Positions 13,163-13,276 of a stretch of 13,276 nt of DNA are shown here, piece after piece. How positions within the stretch are numbered: position 1 is the stretch's first letter; the number at the start of each line of letters is the position of its first letter. This stretch comes from Lachnospiraceae bacterium (GTDB lineage Bacteria; Bacillota_A; Clostridia; Lachnospirales; Lachnospiraceae), in assembly GCA_017634255.1 (NCBI GenBank), contig JAGBNT010000063.1, positions 1-13,276 on the forward strand, written 5' to 3'. Under the pieces are notes generated by a model. The model worked only from the letters and a program-made list of their open reading frames with translations, made no database searches and was not told where the DNA came from. The position numbers and the translations under genes are program-made.

Positions 13163-13276
13163 TCAATAACCCGCCGGCATTTTAAGCATGCCCAGGTCGA
13201 AGAAGTTGAGCTGCTGATAGGTTAGCCTTTCTCCCCCTATTACCAGCTTCTTGTCCTCGTCTATCAGATAATTTAA
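13163..13276 (-). CDS. C-terminal end of a radical SAM protein (TIGR03916-like), 5' part outside window
   Basis: An open frame enters at base 13276 and encodes 37 residues before TGA at 13163, ending LNFFDLGMLKMPAGY. Nothing of the catalytic CxxxCxxC site is in the window. Identification rests on the partnership: TIGR03915 proteins almost always follow a radical SAM putative DNA modification/repair protein, and the NFFDL...LKMPAGY end resembles what I recall of that family. The next gene starts one base later. Confidence 0.65.
   Translation of the reverse strand, partial: LNYLIDEDKKLVIGGERLTYQQLNFFDLGMLKMPAGY

Overview
The window looks like chromosomal DNA of a Gram-positive anaerobe of the class Clostridia, most likely Lachnospiraceae. 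The grounds are gene content (IreB, RuvX, DUF1292, RNase J, a YlbF-family protein, a very short MltG-like protein), strong GGAGG-type ribosome sites, and extended runs of genes overlapping by 1 to 14 bases. No taxon search was possible, so the family-level call is inference. All genes but one read on the minus strand, so the biological order runs from the right end of the window to the left.

Right end (13276 to 12205): the last 37 codons of a protein that fits the TIGR03916 radical SAM family, followed one base later by its usual partner, a TIGR03915/DUF4130 protein. This is a putative DNA repair or modification pair of unknown chemistry. The partner here appears to carry an extra segment of about 50 residues.

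Housekeeping block (12181 to 6432): a good sigma-A promoter drives ireB, ruvX and a DUF1292 gene. A 312-base gap packed with palindromes follows. Then come RNase J, a YlbF-family gene broken by a one-base frameshift, an MltG-like membrane protein without a catalytic domain, a TrmR-type tRNA methyltransferase and a U32 protein of the TrhP type. This is the order known from Bacillus subtilis (yrzL-yrrK-yrzB-yrrL-yrrM-yrrO), with rnj and ylbF added. TrhP and TrmR would make 5-hydroxyuridine and then 5-methoxyuridine at tRNA position 34, while RNase J and YlbF belong to mRNA decay.

Surface glycan block (6421 to 1): this starts only 10 bases after the U32 gene. It holds two membrane-anchored polyprenyl-phosphate-type GT2 enzymes, a GT4, a plus-strand GT2, a second GT4, a WcaE-like GT2 and a hexapeptide-repeat acyltransferase that runs off the window. 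They probably build and decorate a cell-surface polysaccharide. The plus-strand GT2 is embedded in the minus-strand series: its start is 34 bases from the divergent neighbour and its last 75 bases overlap the convergent neighbour. Its promoter appears to place the transcript start on the ATG itself.

The observations most worth a second look are the palindrome cluster before RNase J, the embedded and apparently leaderless opposite-strand gene, the ylbF frameshift, and the insertion in the TIGR03915 protein.
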